DNA of 64,000 bases from Chondrus crispus (GCF_000350225.1 NW_005179104.1:1-64000); one strand, 5' to 3'. Shown: positions 32,760 through 43,831, numbered from the stretch's first letter. Notes: generated by a model not told the origin, from the letters alone. Translations and numbers: made by a program.

Positions 32760-35700
32760 ATGCGAGCACAGCTGGGCATGGGCAACAGAACTTCAGGAGT
32801 GGATGCAGCGGAAAGAAGGAATGCTAGCATATGCGGGTTTCCGATGCCAGAACGATACTTTCATGAAGTATCCAAAGAGAATAGACTGGTGACCAAGGTC
32901 GGGGAGCTTGTCGACTGCTGGTTAGCGCTTATGGCGGGAGTGCAAATGCAATTCCTGGTGAGTAAGGACGAAGAATGGCTCAGACGTTGTCTGGGTCAAG
33001 TCGAGCACGACCAAGAGACTGTGGTGAGCGGAGAAGGCGTAGAGATGGGAGGGATGGAAAAGAGGGGGAGCAGCCTCTTCATGAGACATGTTCGAATTGA
33101 AGAAGCGATGCAAGCATTCCAGTTTGGAGTCGTGGGTCAAGAGTTTGAGCAGTTGGAGCAGACATTGACGTTTATGGGATATTCGCTGGAGAGCGTGCGT
33201 ACGAGACTGGGAAGGTGGGTGAAAGCGAACACGGACTCGCAGAGTGGGGCGTGGAGGCCTTTGATGTTTCAAGCGGGGGAGTTGATATCGGGGTGGACGG
33301 AGGTTGGGCGTGTATCGAATGATGTGTCACGTACCCTGCAGCAGAGAGAAGGGAATGCAGTACTGAGGGATCGGGCGGTGCAGTGTCGTGTAGTGTGGGA
33401 GTTGCAATGTGTTTTGAGGGAAAGGGTATCGGGAATGGAAGGGAGCCCGAGCAGTATGGTAGCGGTGGCGCTTTGCATGGTCAGTTTTCCGTCGCTGGTT
33501 GTGATGAAGACAGAAGAAACGAGCGAGGAAATCGGTGCCACGGATGTCCGGTCAAGCGAGGCAGGGGCGGTGGCAATCTCGGAAAATCGAGATAGTGTGT
33601 CAGTATCATTCGGGAATGAGCAAAGAGGTAGGAATGCGGAAGAAGAGAGGAAGAAACGGAGCGAAGAAATGTTTGTGATACTGCCGATTTGTGGGCCTCA
33701 GAGAATGAGGCTTCAGGTACAAGTGGGCGACGATGACGATTGGAGCAATAGAGGTGGAGCGGGCTATCGAGGATGCAAAGTGAGAGTACGGTTGTGCCGG
33801 GGGGCGACATCGCGAGATGAGCGGTTTGAGTGGGGATGGTGGCGGGAGGCGGCGTTGGGACGTATGGAGGGATTGAGGCGATGGCAGAAGAATCATGGTA
33901 TGTGTTCGCCAGACTTGCATGCCGGGCACCGGAATATGACGTCAGGCATCGTGAGTGTAAAGCCAAGAGCACACAAAACGGGGACAGAGGTTGAGATGTG
34001 GTCGGGATGGGAACCGTTTCGAAGCCAGCAATGCAGATTTGAGCTAGAAGGGGACAAAGTTCTTGCGAAATTTGAAGTGAGCATGCGACACGGTGATCTC
34101 GTTGTTAGAAAGAAGAACATTACGACATTGTACACCCAAGCCGTCGGGGAGAGAAGGTTCACGGTGTACGAAGACAATGACCGCGAGGCCTTACAAGACG
34201 GATGTTTGATAGTAGGAGAAGCACTGGTTGATAAGTCGCCAGGTTGCTTGAGCTCAGTCAGGGCTGGAGTATACGAAGATGAAGAGTTTGCGAAGAACCT
34301 GCCAGCAAAAGGCGAAGATGTTATTGGGGAAGAGTTGGGCCAGGTCCAAAGAGACATTTTTCTGTTGAAGGTTGCTGCACTGGAGCATGGTGATATGAAC
34401 GCGTTGCAGAGATGCGTGAAGCTCCTCACCGACTCGAGTGAGGAGATCACAGAACACATGATATTGACGAACAGGCGACGAGCTGGAGAATTGGTGCTAG
34501 CTTTTTTCCACAGTGTTTCTGTGAGCAGAAAGGGGAGTGGCGGGGTCAAGGGGGGTGGAAGAGAGTTTGAAGCGTTGTTTTCATTATTGCAGGAGCTTGT
34601 GGAGAAATCGGCTTTTGACAACTATGTCGTGGATGTGGTTCTGGGATTTCTGAAATGCGCAGTAGATCTGAGTATACCTGAGGATGTACGAAGCTGCCTC
34701 GTATGGATGCGAAGGTTGATAGCAAGATCACTGAGATTGGATAAGTTGGATTGTCTTTGTCGTAACTTTGAAGAAATACTTGGAGCGGAACGAGGGCAAG
34801 GAGTGGCTATCCGTCGGAAGCAGTTCTTCATGGACAGTGAGGTGACCGAGTACGACGTGTGTACTGTTAACATTTTAGAAAAGACTCTTCTGAAACGCAA
34901 GATTGAGGAGCATGATGATGTCGGGGCGATGAACAATCTAGGACTGATGGTGCAGAAGGGCGCAGAAGGAGTAGAAGCCGATGCGGTACGCGCAATGGAT
35001 CTGTATGAGCTTGCAATATCGAAAGGCAGGGATGGCACCGTGATGCGCAACCTAGGTTGTTTGTTGGAGACCGGAGGGGAGGGGGTCGAGAAGGATGCGG
35101 TACGAGCCAAGGAGTTGTTCGAGCGTGCAATCAATGAGCATGGTCATGTTGGGGCGATGAACAATCTAGGACTGATGCTGCGTAACGGCGCAGAAGGAGT
35201 AGAAGCCGATGCGGTACGCGCAATGGAGCTTTATGAGCTTGCAATATCGAAAGGCGATGACGGCTCTGCGATGAACAACCTAGGTTGTTTGTTGGAGACC
35301 GGAGGGGAGGGGGTCGAGAAGGATGCGGTACGAGCCAAGGAGTTGTTCGAGCGTGCAATCAATGAGCATGGTCATGTCGGGGCGATGAACAATCTAGGAC
35401 TGATGGTGGAGGAGGGCGCAGAAGGAGTAGAAGCCGATGCGGTACGCGCAATGGAGCTTTATGAGCTTGCAATATCGAAAGGCAATGACGGCTCTGCGAT
35501 GTACAACCTAGGTTGTTTGTTGGAGACCAGAGGGGAGGGGGTCGAGAAGGATGCGGTACGAGCCAAGGAGTTGTTCGAGCGAGCAATCAATGAGCATGGT
35601 CATGTCTGGGCGATGAACGAGCTAGGACTGATGCTGCATAAGGGCGCAGAAGGAGTAGAAGCCGATGTGGTATGCGCAATGGAGCTTTATGAGCTTGCAA

Positions 35701-36473
35701 TATCGAAAGGCGATGACGGCTCTGCAATGTGCAACCTAGGTCGTTTGTTGGAGACCGGAGGGGAGGGAGTCGAGAAGGATGCGGTACGAGCCAAGGAGTT
35801 GTTCGAGCGCGCAATCAATGAGCGTGGTGTTGTCCAGGCGATGAACAATCTAGGACTGATGGTGCATAACGGGGCAGAAGGAGTAGAAGCCGATGCGGTA
35901 CGCGCAATGGAGCTTTATGAGCTTACAATATCGAAAGGCGATGACGGCTCTGCGATGAACAACCTAGGTGGTTTCTTGGAGACCGGAGGGGAGGGGGTCG
36001 AGAAGGATGTGGTACGAGCCAAGGAGTTGTTCGAGCGTGCAATCAATGAGCATGGTCATGTTTTGGCGATGAACAATCTAGGACTGATGCTGCATAACGG
36101 GGCAGAAGGAGTAGAAGCCGATGCGGTACGCGCAATGGAGCTTTATGAGCTTACAATATCGAAAGGCAGGAACGGCATCGCGATGTACAACCTAGGCATC
36201 TTGCTGAGAGACGGGGCGGAGGGTTTGGATTGCAATTTGGTGCGCGCGGCTGAGCTGTTTGAGATGGCCATTGAAGAGAGCAACGATACAGACGCAATGG
36301 TGGAACTCGGAAATCTGTTACGCGATGGAGCGGAAGGAGTCGAGCGGGATACAGATCGTGCATGCAGATTGTACGAGAGGGCCATCGAACAGGACAACCA
36401 TTCCAAGGCTGTAGAGAATCTTGCTGCGCTGCGCGATGCTGAGATAAATGAGGTCACAGAAGACGGAGATTGA
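32760..36473 (+). CDS. Sel1-like repeat protein, 1237 residues
   Basis: The frame of 1237 codons is uninterrupted. Residues 1 to about 700 have no family I recognise; they contain several mixed charged and hydrophobic blocks. From about residue 715 the protein is a solenoid of 38-residue Sel1-type (TPR-like) repeats: A-type units (AMNNLGLMLHNGAEGVEADA) alternate with B-type units (ETGGEGVEKDAVRAKELFER). The last units (AAELFEMAIEESNDTDAMVE) are more diverged. Sel1 repeats act as protein-protein scaffolds. With the upstream frame it would be membrane-anchored. The first Met may be internal to a longer gene (see 31461). It is flanked on both sides by piggyBac-family elements. Confidence 0.75.
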   Translation: MRAQLGMGNRTSGVDAAERRNASICGFPMPERYFHEVSKENRLVTKVGELVDCWLALMAGVQMQFLVSKDEEWLRRCLGQVEHDQETVVSGEGVEMGGMEKRGSSLFMRHVRIEEAMQAFQFGVVGQEFEQLEQTLTFMGYSLESVRTRLGRWVKANTDSQSGAWRPLMFQAGELISGWTEVGRVSNDVSRTLQQREGNAVLRDRAVQCRVVWELQCVLRERVSGMEGSPSSMVAVALCMVSFPSLVVMKTEETSEEIGATDVRSSEAGAVAISENRDSVSVSFGNEQRGRNAEEERKKRSEEMFVILPICGPQRMRLQVQVGDDDDWSNRGGAGYRGCKVRVRLCRGATSRDERFEWGWWREAALGRMEGLRRWQKNHGMCSPDLHAGHRNMTSGIVSVKPRAHKTGTEVEMWSGWEPFRSQQCRFELEGDKVLAKFEVSMRHGDLVVRKKNITTLYTQAVGERRFTVYEDNDREALQDGCLIVGEALVDKSPGCLSSVRAGVYEDEEFAKNLPAKGEDVIGEELGQVQRDIFLLKVAALEHGDMNALQRCVKLLTDSSEEITEHMILTNRRRAGELVLAFFHSVSVSRKGSGGVKGGGREFEALFSLLQELVEKSAFDNYVVDVVLGFLKCAVDLSIPEDVRSCLVWMRRLIARSLRLDKLDCLCRNFEEILGAERGQGVAIRRKQFFMDSEVTEYDVCTVNILEKTLLKRKIEEHDDVGAMNNLGLMVQKGAEGVEADAVRAMDLYELAISKGRDGTVMRNLGCLLETGGEGVEKDAVRAKELFERAINEHGHVGAMNNLGLMLRNGAEGVEADAVRAMELYELAISKGDDGSAMNNLGCLLETGGEGVEKDAVRAKELFERAINEHGHVGAMNNLGLMVEEGAEGVEADAVRAMELYELAISKGNDGSAMYNLGCLLETRGEGVEKDAVRAKELFERAINEHGHVWAMNELGLMLHKGAEGVEADVVCAMELYELAISKGDDGSAMCNLGRLLETGGEGVEKDAVRAKELFERAINERGVVQAMNNLGLMVHNGAEGVEADAVRAMELYELTISKGDDGSAMNNLGGFLETGGEGVEKDVVRAKELFERAINEHGHVLAMNNLGLMLHNGAEGVEADAVRAMELYELTISKGRNGIAMYNLGILLRDGAEGLDCNLVRAAELFEMAIEESNDTDAMVELGNLLRDGAEGVERDTDRACRLYERAIEQDNHSKAVENLAALRDAEINEVTEDGD
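34905..36180 (+). repeat. 228-bp tandem repeat encoding paired Sel1 units
   Basis: Five to six copies of a 228-bp unit (two 38-codon repeats, A+B) are nearly identical at the DNA level, including synonymous sites. This indicates recent duplication or gene conversion inside the gene. Copies differ mainly at the residues after gcgatga and in the loop before agcagaagg. Confidence 0.9.
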
Positions 36474-36703
36474 ACGATTTCAGAAGTCAGCAAGAGCACT
36501 CTCCTGAACGGAGATTGCGGGTGCCGTCAGGGAGAGCAGAAGGGAAAACCCGAGGGTAAAGGCGAGTCGAGTTCCGTGCGTTAAGACCCCTGTAGAAGAT
36601 GGGATAAAGACGTGGTTCCTACCGTCCGGCAGCGACGGATAGATCGCCTATGCCGAGTTCAACCCCTTTATCGGGACAATGAACTCGGAGGCAGCGGCCG
36701 GCG
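36474..36703. other. Downstream of the Sel1 gene
   Basis: Non-coding. It should contain the transcript end; no clear polyadenylation signal was identified. Confidence 0.4.
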
Positions 36704-37187
36704 CTAGTGTCTAGACGACCGTCAATTTGACCTCATATGAGGCTAGCTTTTTTTCAAAAAAATATAAATTAAATCGAAACTTTAAAAAGTCAGTTTGGAC
36801 ACCATTTCTTTAACGTATACGCCCTCGGCAATAACATCTTGCAAAACGTTGGGATGGCGGTTTTCAATGCACAGAGAGACTAATGAGAATGTAATGAACT
36901 AAGAATCTAATGAAGTTTCAATGATCAGTTGACTTTTTAAACAGGCGTTTTGGTTTCGAAGATATCAACATAAACGTTTTGAGGTTGGTCAAAAAGGCTC
37001 CCTTTTTGGGCATTTTAAAAATGGCTGGAAAAGACGTGCAGATCTCACCAAACTCCATCCTTCCGCAACGCAGAAGTCAACTGCGGTGGCGAGAGTATCT
37101 TTTTCCATCTTGTTGAGTTAGCGCAAGTCGAGAAAAAATAAGTTGAAAAGTGACCTCATATGAGTTCATTTGTCACCTAGACACTAG
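36704..37187 (+). mobile_element. Non-autonomous piggyBac-type element (MITE)
   Basis: Its ends (ctagtgtctagacgacc left; ctagtgtctaggtgacaaat right, read inward) match those of the 28227-31068 element in the same orientation, with one copy of the tcatatgag palindrome near each end. The 470-bp interior has no gene and no transposase remnant. It would depend on the transposase of the larger element. Both outer borders are again CTAG. Confidence 0.85.
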
Positions 37188-39640
37188 AGGGCGCCCACAT
37201 CAGGCTGCACCCGGAACGGAGAACGGAATCAGGACTTGTCGAGGTGGCGCAACGGAGGAGTCCTTTTGCTCTCGCCCCGTCGCCGCTTTAGCTTTCAACA
37301 CTCATTTGACCTGTTGTGGTTGGTCGCTGGTGCCATCCACGGGCATCCCGACTACCCCGAACCGGTTAAGCAGCTTCGTTCGGTCGTGCCGTCTTTCGCC
37401 TTTGTAGTGTCCTGCGCTTCCACCTCCGCCCCCGCTTGGGTTACACGCACGCACTAGTATGTAATGCGCAAGAACTTGACAAGTAGGGTTGACGACTCAA
37501 GCTCAGAGAGCGAGGGGCAAGATGCGAGAACTTGACAACTTGAACGGATCGCTTCGTATCTATGTTTCATTTTCATTGTGCACGTAGTACAATGAGATAA
37601 CCCTCTCCAGATTGTGCGAGACCCTGTATGCCGGCGATCGTGTCAGAGAGCGGAAGAGTGGGAGACCGCGCGCTCCGATTGCGATCCGAGCAGTCGGTCT
37701 TCTTCCTTTCTGGCCTTGCCAAGGATATGGAAAAGACTGCCTTTTGCACTTCTATTTGGCAATGGATAGAGGAACCTCATCCCCACCAACTACGTCCTCT
37801 TCCAACGATCGCCACCGATATCCCCTCTTGTTACACCCGAACCAGTCATGTTTGTCAGCCCCAGCAATCAAGAAGTAATCAAACTTTACTTTCACAAGTG
37901 TTTTTACTCGCAGCTCTAAAAGATACGCATCTCAAACCCAGCATCTGTGTGCATTCGCTTTTGATTGTAAAACCAAGTATTCGATCGCCACTTGCTTGCA
38001 TTCCACCACCACCGTTAGGGCGTAAAAGAGGCCCCATTTCCGAACCAACATTCTGTGAGCGCCCGTATAGTTTCCTCGTTTTCCTCGACTACATCTCAGA
38101 AGCCAGGTTTCCATAGTGCTTTCCAACTCGCTCCCTGAACGTGGTGGGAGTCCAGTTGTGCCCTGCCCATGTTTTGCGTTTCCGTTCTAGAGGTAGTGGT
38201 CGACATCATGTTCTCGCACCTACTGACAGCTGCTGGGCGAGATACCGAGCTGGTTGGACACAAGAACTGGAGAAGATTCCAAACGCCGCGAGACTCGAGC
38301 GTAAAATCTACGTTTCAGCACGGTACAGTTGGTCTCTATATGGGATACTCATTCTTTTCGAAGCGCCCTCAAGGAGCTGGCGGGTGCAATCGAAAGGGGA
38401 GGAAGATAAGCAAATGATACGAAGGGTTTTTTACAAACGACTGGAAATGCGTGGATTGGAATACTTGTGGCTTGCAACAATGAGAGAATCGTGCGATTCT
38501 CTTTGGGTTTCATTTCCGCCTAGCGCAGTACTCGATAGCGCGACGTGTGTGCGTGTTCTTCTGACATGCAGCATTGATTGTTGGACAAATGGCCCTAGTG
38601 TTTTTCGATCATTTGCCAAAGAGAACTTGGAAGCTGACCTTGGAGCATCATATTAACGGTTGAGATACTTTGTATAAGCTCTTGAATGTGAATGGCTGTT
38701 CTGTACGTGCACAAGGGTGAGGTGGTGGAGTGTTACATAATTGCCATTTTGTGCAATGGGCGGCGCACGTCGGTTCGCGGATGTCGCAGTAGCAGTAGCA
38801 AGAGCCTCGAGCGGTCGGGCAGCGGTTGCAGTGGAGTTGAAGGGGGACGCCCAATGTACGTGGGTCCGCCCGAGTTTGTGTCGATGGCGGCGCTGTGGTG
38901 ACGACGAGCCAAGCACGTTGCTCCGCGATGTGGAGGAGGATGTAGGTTGCAGTGCTGGGACCAGCAAACAACGGCGTGAAGCTCAAAGTCGGTCCAACCT
39001 GATCTACGGTAACAGGCGCCTGCTCTCCTTTGCTCCCAGGAAGAGAAGAGAGCAGATGCCAATTAGATTAGGCTTCGGGAAAGTAAGGCCGCGACACAGG
39101 AGATAATGCGCACGTACTTTGGAAGGACGCAGTGTGGGCCCGGGCGGAGCTTCAGACTGGCCAAGCCGCCTTACTACACGACGGATCGTGGGGTGATGGC
39201 GGTGGGGGATGAGCGGGCGAGCCGGTTTCTACGCGAATCGGGGCGCAGACGGTGCGCACTAGCGTGCGAGCGGCGGGGATGAGAGCGGGTGGGGCAGAGG
39301 TCGGGTCCGAGAGGAGAGCTCGAGCTTTGGCGAAGAGTAAGGATCGGTCGCGGTTAGCTCGCGGATACGCGTGGGAGATCAAAATTTCCGGGTGCGATTA
39401 TTCTGCACGGGCCAGGCGCGGTAGACAACGACGGGGCCGCAATGAAGGCCCAGGAGCGAGGAGGGGCGCTGCGCTCAGAGCGCAGGGGTATCGACTTTTC
39501 CCACCCGTCTTCATTTTTTTGAACCACAAGTGGTTACTGTACTAGATTCATATTTTAGGAGTACTTACCGTGAACCAATGAAATAGGAGGAAGCCAGCAG
39601 TGTGTACGTACAGTAAATTGCAATGGTGGGATTGCTGTAC
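37188..39640. other. Long stretch without a recognised gene
   Basis: The composition changes from mixed to GC-rich (38750-39500). Several frames of 100-170 codons overlap on both strands, none with a recognisable domain or mutually supporting features. The best candidate is listed separately (38141-38656). Confidence 0.45.
38141..38656 (+). CDS. Hypothetical ORF, 171 codons
   Basis: The frame from the ATG at 38141 encodes a basic N-terminus and a C-terminal half (GLEYLWLATMRESCDSLWVS, FAKENLEADLGASY) that reads like a folded protein. No family is recognised, and no neighbour supports it. It could be chance or a remnant. Confidence 0.2.
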   Translation: MVGVQLCPAHVLRFRSRGSGRHHVLAPTDSCWARYRAGWTQELEKIPNAARLERKIYVSARYSWSLYGILILFEAPSRSWRVQSKGEEDKQMIRRVFYKRLEMRGLEYLWLATMRESCDSLWVSFPPSAVLDSATCVRVLLTCSIDCWTNGPSVFRSFAKENLEADLGASY

Positions 39641-39642
39641 AG

Positions 39643-40672
39643 GGGGGGGTAGCTCTATATCGCACTTTTGAATAGCGCATTACCGGATATATCGCACTGT
39701 TTCGGGCTTGACACGAAATCAGCCACGTGTATAACATTACACACGTGTCGCTCTAGAAGCCCCTAGTAGAGGCCGTACTGTACAAGCGACCCGCACAGTA
39801 TCCAAGGGTACTGTTGCAAGGGAACGGCCGGCAAGAGAAAATGCAAGTTGACAGGCCGACAGCGTGCATTAAGTAATCGATGAATTGTGTGTGAATTGTT
39901 GTGTTGTGATTGGAGTTAGTTAACAGGTGTGCATTAGTGCATTTAGCACTACAAGGGGGTGCCCCCACTTTTTGCACAAGACCCCCACCAGTTGAACAAC
40001 TCGAAAAATATCAGATTTTAAAGCAAATAAACAAAAGCATTGCTGTTATTGCATGTCAAAGAGGTGACGGAGACAAAAAAAGGCCCATAACTGGGAAGGG
40101 AATCCAAATCAAACATTTTGCCGCGCTTTTTCGATATCTGCGTACTCGAAAACACTTAATTCGATGTGTTCTGCTCCATATAAGTGCAAATTGAAGCCTT
40201 GGTGACCTTCCCAGACTCTCCAGACTGTGTTAGAAACCGGGTGTCAACTCACAATGGGTCGTGTCAAACGAATGTCGAAGCACGAGAGATGCTTTCAAAA
40301 GGCTCTTGCTGCAGTGGAGAAGGGTGTGGATAGACGTCGTGCTTCGTTAATTGCGCGTATGCCGTTATCCACGTTTCAGTACCGCCTAATGCACAAGGAC
40401 AGGAAGCCGATCAGCCGAACGTACCTCACCGCTGACGAAGAAAATGTCATTGTGAACCTCGTTAACAGGTACTCTGCCCGTGGCTTTCCTCTCAGCAATG
40501 AGGATATCGGTGATGCAGTCGAGATTCTCGTCGCGTCGTTTCCCGCAGATCGCCGAGCAAAACTACCCTTCGTAAACAACAGACCTGGAAAAAAAGTCTT
40601 CCGCAATTTTCGTGCTCGCCATAGCGATCGCATCCGCTTCAGACGCTGTTCGAAGGAGGAGGAGTTACGCTG
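39643..40672 (+). mobile_element. Left part of a pogo-type transposon (pogo-C)
   Basis: A possible left end, caggggggggtagctctata, follows a TA at 39641-39642. About 600 bp of non-coding sequence, including a gggggtgccccc palindrome near 39954, leads to the transposase N-terminus. The element is cut at 40672 by LTR2c. The assignment of the end is tentative; the gene is firm. Confidence 0.45.
40254..40672 (+). pseudogene. pogo/Tigger-type transposase, DNA-binding half (pogo-C)
   Basis: From MGRVKRMSKHERCF the protein has a psq-like HTH (AAVEKGVDRRRASLIARMPL) and then a CENP-B/Tc5-type HTH (LTADEENVIVNLVNRYSARG ... GKKVFRNFRARHSDRIRFRR). I prefer the ATG at 40254 over the in-frame one at 40227 because the homologous segment begins there. 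LTR2c starts at 40673, right after the DNA-binding region, so the DDE domain is missing. Residues translated beyond 40672 belong to the LTR. Confidence 0.82.
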
Positions 40673-41246
40673 TGTAGTACAACGGCGCGAAGGCAACGGC
40701 GCCACCGCTGCCGCCCCGGGATACAGCACGATGGGCTGTAAGCGCGAGAAGAACTGTAAGGAGTTATATTTACAGCACACGGCCGTGCGGAGTACAGTAG
40801 TACCCCGCTGGTTACACGTGTAGGATCCGAACGGTAAGTAATTAGTAATTAGTAGTTAATGGCACAAATTAGCCAATTTAGCACAGTAACTGGTATACAG
40901 TAAGTAACAGCTACTGTAGCGGGACAGGTGTCCTGGCGTCCCACTTAGGGGTTGAGACCGGGGGCACCTGCCCCGTTCCAGTAAACGGGGGCAGACTCGC
41001 CTCCCTTCCCTTTACGGCTAAGTGCTAACACCGTTCCGGTTTTCCTTTAGTTCAGGCTTCTAACCCGTGACCGGCCGTCCGGATCTGACACCACCGACCG
41101 GCTGCGCGTCACCGGCCACGTGAGCCTTCCCTCTTTTCGAGTCCTTCCGTACGGTTCGCGCTCGCGTGGGTTACCCAGCGTCGCGCGCTCCCTTACCTCT
41201 AACCCCCCTCGTTCCGAGTGGTCGGGACGAAGGTAGTTATACCACA
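40673..41246 (+). repeat. LTR2c, 5' LTR of the chimeric element
   Basis: It runs from tgtagtacaac to gttataccaca and is nearly identical to LTR2b over its 3' 450 bp. The 5 bp before it (cgctg) do not match the 5 bp after the 3' LTR (acaat at 54558-54562), which is expected if the two LTRs do not come from a single insertion. Confidence 0.88.
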
Positions 41247-41249
41247 TTT

Positions 41250-41266
41250 TGGTACTCTTGTGGAGG
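41250..41266 (+). other. Primer binding site of family 2
   Basis: TGGTACTCTTGTGGAGG starts three bases after the end of LTR2c. It begins with TGG as expected for a tRNA 3' end but differs from the family-1 site, so family 2 probably uses another tRNA. Its identity is not resolved. Confidence 0.55.
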
Positions 41267-41373
41267 GTATAACTACAGAGGTTGAGCCCGCACTGGATCG
41301 CCAGCGCGAGCAACTACCGATCGGATTGAAAGAGGTCGAAAATCACCGCGTCGATCGCCAGTGATCATCGACG

Positions 41374-43831
41374 ATGAACCGTGCGGATTCCGCCGGAGAA
41401 GATACCGCCTCCGGGCGAGCAAGTACCCGCAGTGGCAGAGGCGCACAGCGCCCCCGGATCGACAATCCGGAAGCCCTGCTACGCCCGCCGTCTACCAGGG
41501 GCCAGAAGACCCCTTCCGTTTCGGACACCACCGCCGGGCTACCGGCTGGTGGGGGGAACCGCGTACAAGTACTGTACGACGCGTTACTCCCGCGGCTACA
41601 AACCTGGATGGAGGATTTCCTCGCTGAGGAACTACCTCAGGTCGTCCAGGTTTGCCTCGACCGAACGGCACCAAGACTGGTGGCGGAGCATGCGGACACC
41701 GCGCTCCGCGCCCTGCTGGACGAGAAGAGCGCCCCCGTCGTACGCAACGAGGTGGTGGCAGCGCTCGCCGCGGAGGGGGACGAATCTCCGACCGCATTGG
41801 CTCTAAAGGGAGCTATTAGCTCCGCCGTGGCCATCCGTCTGGCCACGACATTCACCGAAACGGGAGGCGCGGTACCGCCGCCGGCGCCGCGCCGTGAAAC
41901 CGTTCCGGGCTCAAGCTTTAATATCGCTGATCCGATCGGCGCCGTACCCGGGATTGATAGGATGGACCCTCACCCGGAGGGCAGAGCCATCTATCTCCCA
42001 ACCGTTCACGGTGCTACAGGGAGGACCACAGAAAATGTCCTCCCCATACTCGCCAGTACGGGCGGCCCCCGCGGGACAGACAACCGCCTGGGGCTCCCCG
42101 AGACAGAGAATCGGGACCCGTACCGGTTGAGCAGAAGACGTGCACCCGGCACGCACAGGACCGAAGCAGAATACACCCGGTATTCCGAGGCAGAAGACCC
42201 CCGTCACAGGACGGATGAAGACCGCGAGGAACGCCGCTGGCGATACCGCGATAACCGCGAGGCACGCCACGGGCGATACCGCGATGCCGGAGGGGGAGGA
42301 TACCCCTCCGATGATGACCCATCCGGTTCGGAAGACTCTCGCAGGCGGGGCCACAGGGCACGCCGCGATAGAAGCCGAGACCGGCACCGGCACGACCCCT
42401 CCGACTCGGAAGACTACCACACCGAGTCGGATGAGGGGTTTCGTCGCTCGAGCAGACGCCGCCGGGCTGCCCCGACGAGCGACGAGCGACGAGCGACGGC
42501 CCACGGTAATCAGGCCCCTCAATGACCTGTTTACCAAGGCCGTCAACTACAAGACCTACCGCCTGGAACGGCGTAGCTCGCGCTAAGACTCCACAGTAGC
42601 GCGGCACATTAACCGTTACCGGAAAAAACTGGACGTGCAGATGAGGTCCCACACGTTCAACGGTCAAGATCCGATTGCGGTATTGGGATTCCTCGCACGC
42701 CTCAAGATGGCGTGCGACCACAACGGGATCACCGAAGGAGCCGCCGTGTGGTGCTTCCAATTCTACCTCACCGGTCAGGCTCACGCCCTACTCCAGTCCC
42801 GTCTCAATGGAAATACCATGGCGGTTGACGTGGAGCGGCGCGAGCTGCTCCGGACATACCCCCAGGTGGTCAACTTTCTGTTGCGCACCTATGCTACCGA
42901 CGAGGTAATTTCCGAAGCGGTTGGGGACGTGACCTCCTTCCGTCAGAGTTCAAACATGACGGAGGAGGTCTACAGTGACCACCTCTGGGACAAGGCCCTC
43001 CGATGCGGTACGGTATTCTCCGACCGGCGGTTGAAGTCCCTATTCGTCGAGGGGTTACTTCCCGCCACGTGCGCGCAGGTCCGTAATTACCTCGCCACGC
43101 ACCCGGATGTGGATTACCAATCCGTGGCTCGATACGCGCAAGCGATCGGGGAAACCAATCGGGCTTCCCGTCGACAAGGGATGTCCGCCATGGCGCACCG
43201 AGAGCCTTCCGGAGCGGCTAGAAGATTTGACCGCACCGCAAGGACGAGGCCCGTGCTGTCGGTTGAGTCGGCATCCGACATCCCGACGGCCGGGGGATTT
43301 GCTGAAGAAGCAATCCTGGCCGTGACGGACCAAACCGCCACGCCGACCTCGATGAGCTCGCCACCGACGAGTTACTATCCGTCGCCGGCAGCCTCGACGG
43401 CGGGCGCCCCGGTTCCGCCCGCCAACCCTGGCGACGTGCGCACAGGATCGTACGGGAGGCAAGGGCAGGATCCACGCGTCCGGTTCTCCGGCGGGAGATT
43501 TCCCGGACCGCCACCGTGCCGGTTCTGCCTGGACACCACGCACCGACAAGAGGGGTGCCCCGTCGTTGCCGATGCGGTCCTGCGGGCCAAGCTTCTGGAG
43601 GCACGAGAGGCCAACTACCAGAAGCTACGCATCCGGCAAGGCCTCCGCCCGGGATCCCCGTTCAACCGCCAGGGGCCGTCCGCTTGGCGAAACCAGCGTC
43701 AAACGGCCCCCGCGGGCGTCAACGTGGTCGAGGCACAGCACCTCGACCACACCGAGGACCCCGTGGCGCGAGCCGCGGATGAAACCCGCGAGGACTTGGT
43801 GCTGACGGGGGAAGCCGGGGAGGACGCGTAG
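41374..43831 (+). pseudogene. gag: gag of the chimeric element (family-2 type)
   Basis: It begins MNRADSAGEDTASGRAS. An N-terminal helical region (LLDEKSAPVVRNEVVAALAA) precedes an Arg-rich charged tract (about 42100-42480), the capsid (FNGQDPIAVLGFLARLK, VNFLLRTYATDEVISEAV) and a canonical zinc knuckle CRFCLDTTHRQEGC (CX2CX4HX4C). The frame breaks near 42480-42500 in a tandem gacgagc repeat, where gain or loss of one 7-bp unit would shift it, and at a TAA at 42584-42586. The end overlaps the pol frame by 49 nt in the -1 phase, so pol was probably expressed by frameshifting; a G5 run at 43807-43811 is a possible site. Confidence 0.85.

Noticed and set aside
32543..32769. Intron removing both TAA codons of the Sel1 gene
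   Set aside because: A GT...AG pair exists, but the removed region reads as coding in frame, and splicing would shift the downstream frame into a stop.
38648..39106. Overlapping 100-120-codon frames on both strands
   Set aside because: GC-rich sequence is stop-poor on both strands here, and none shows a domain.
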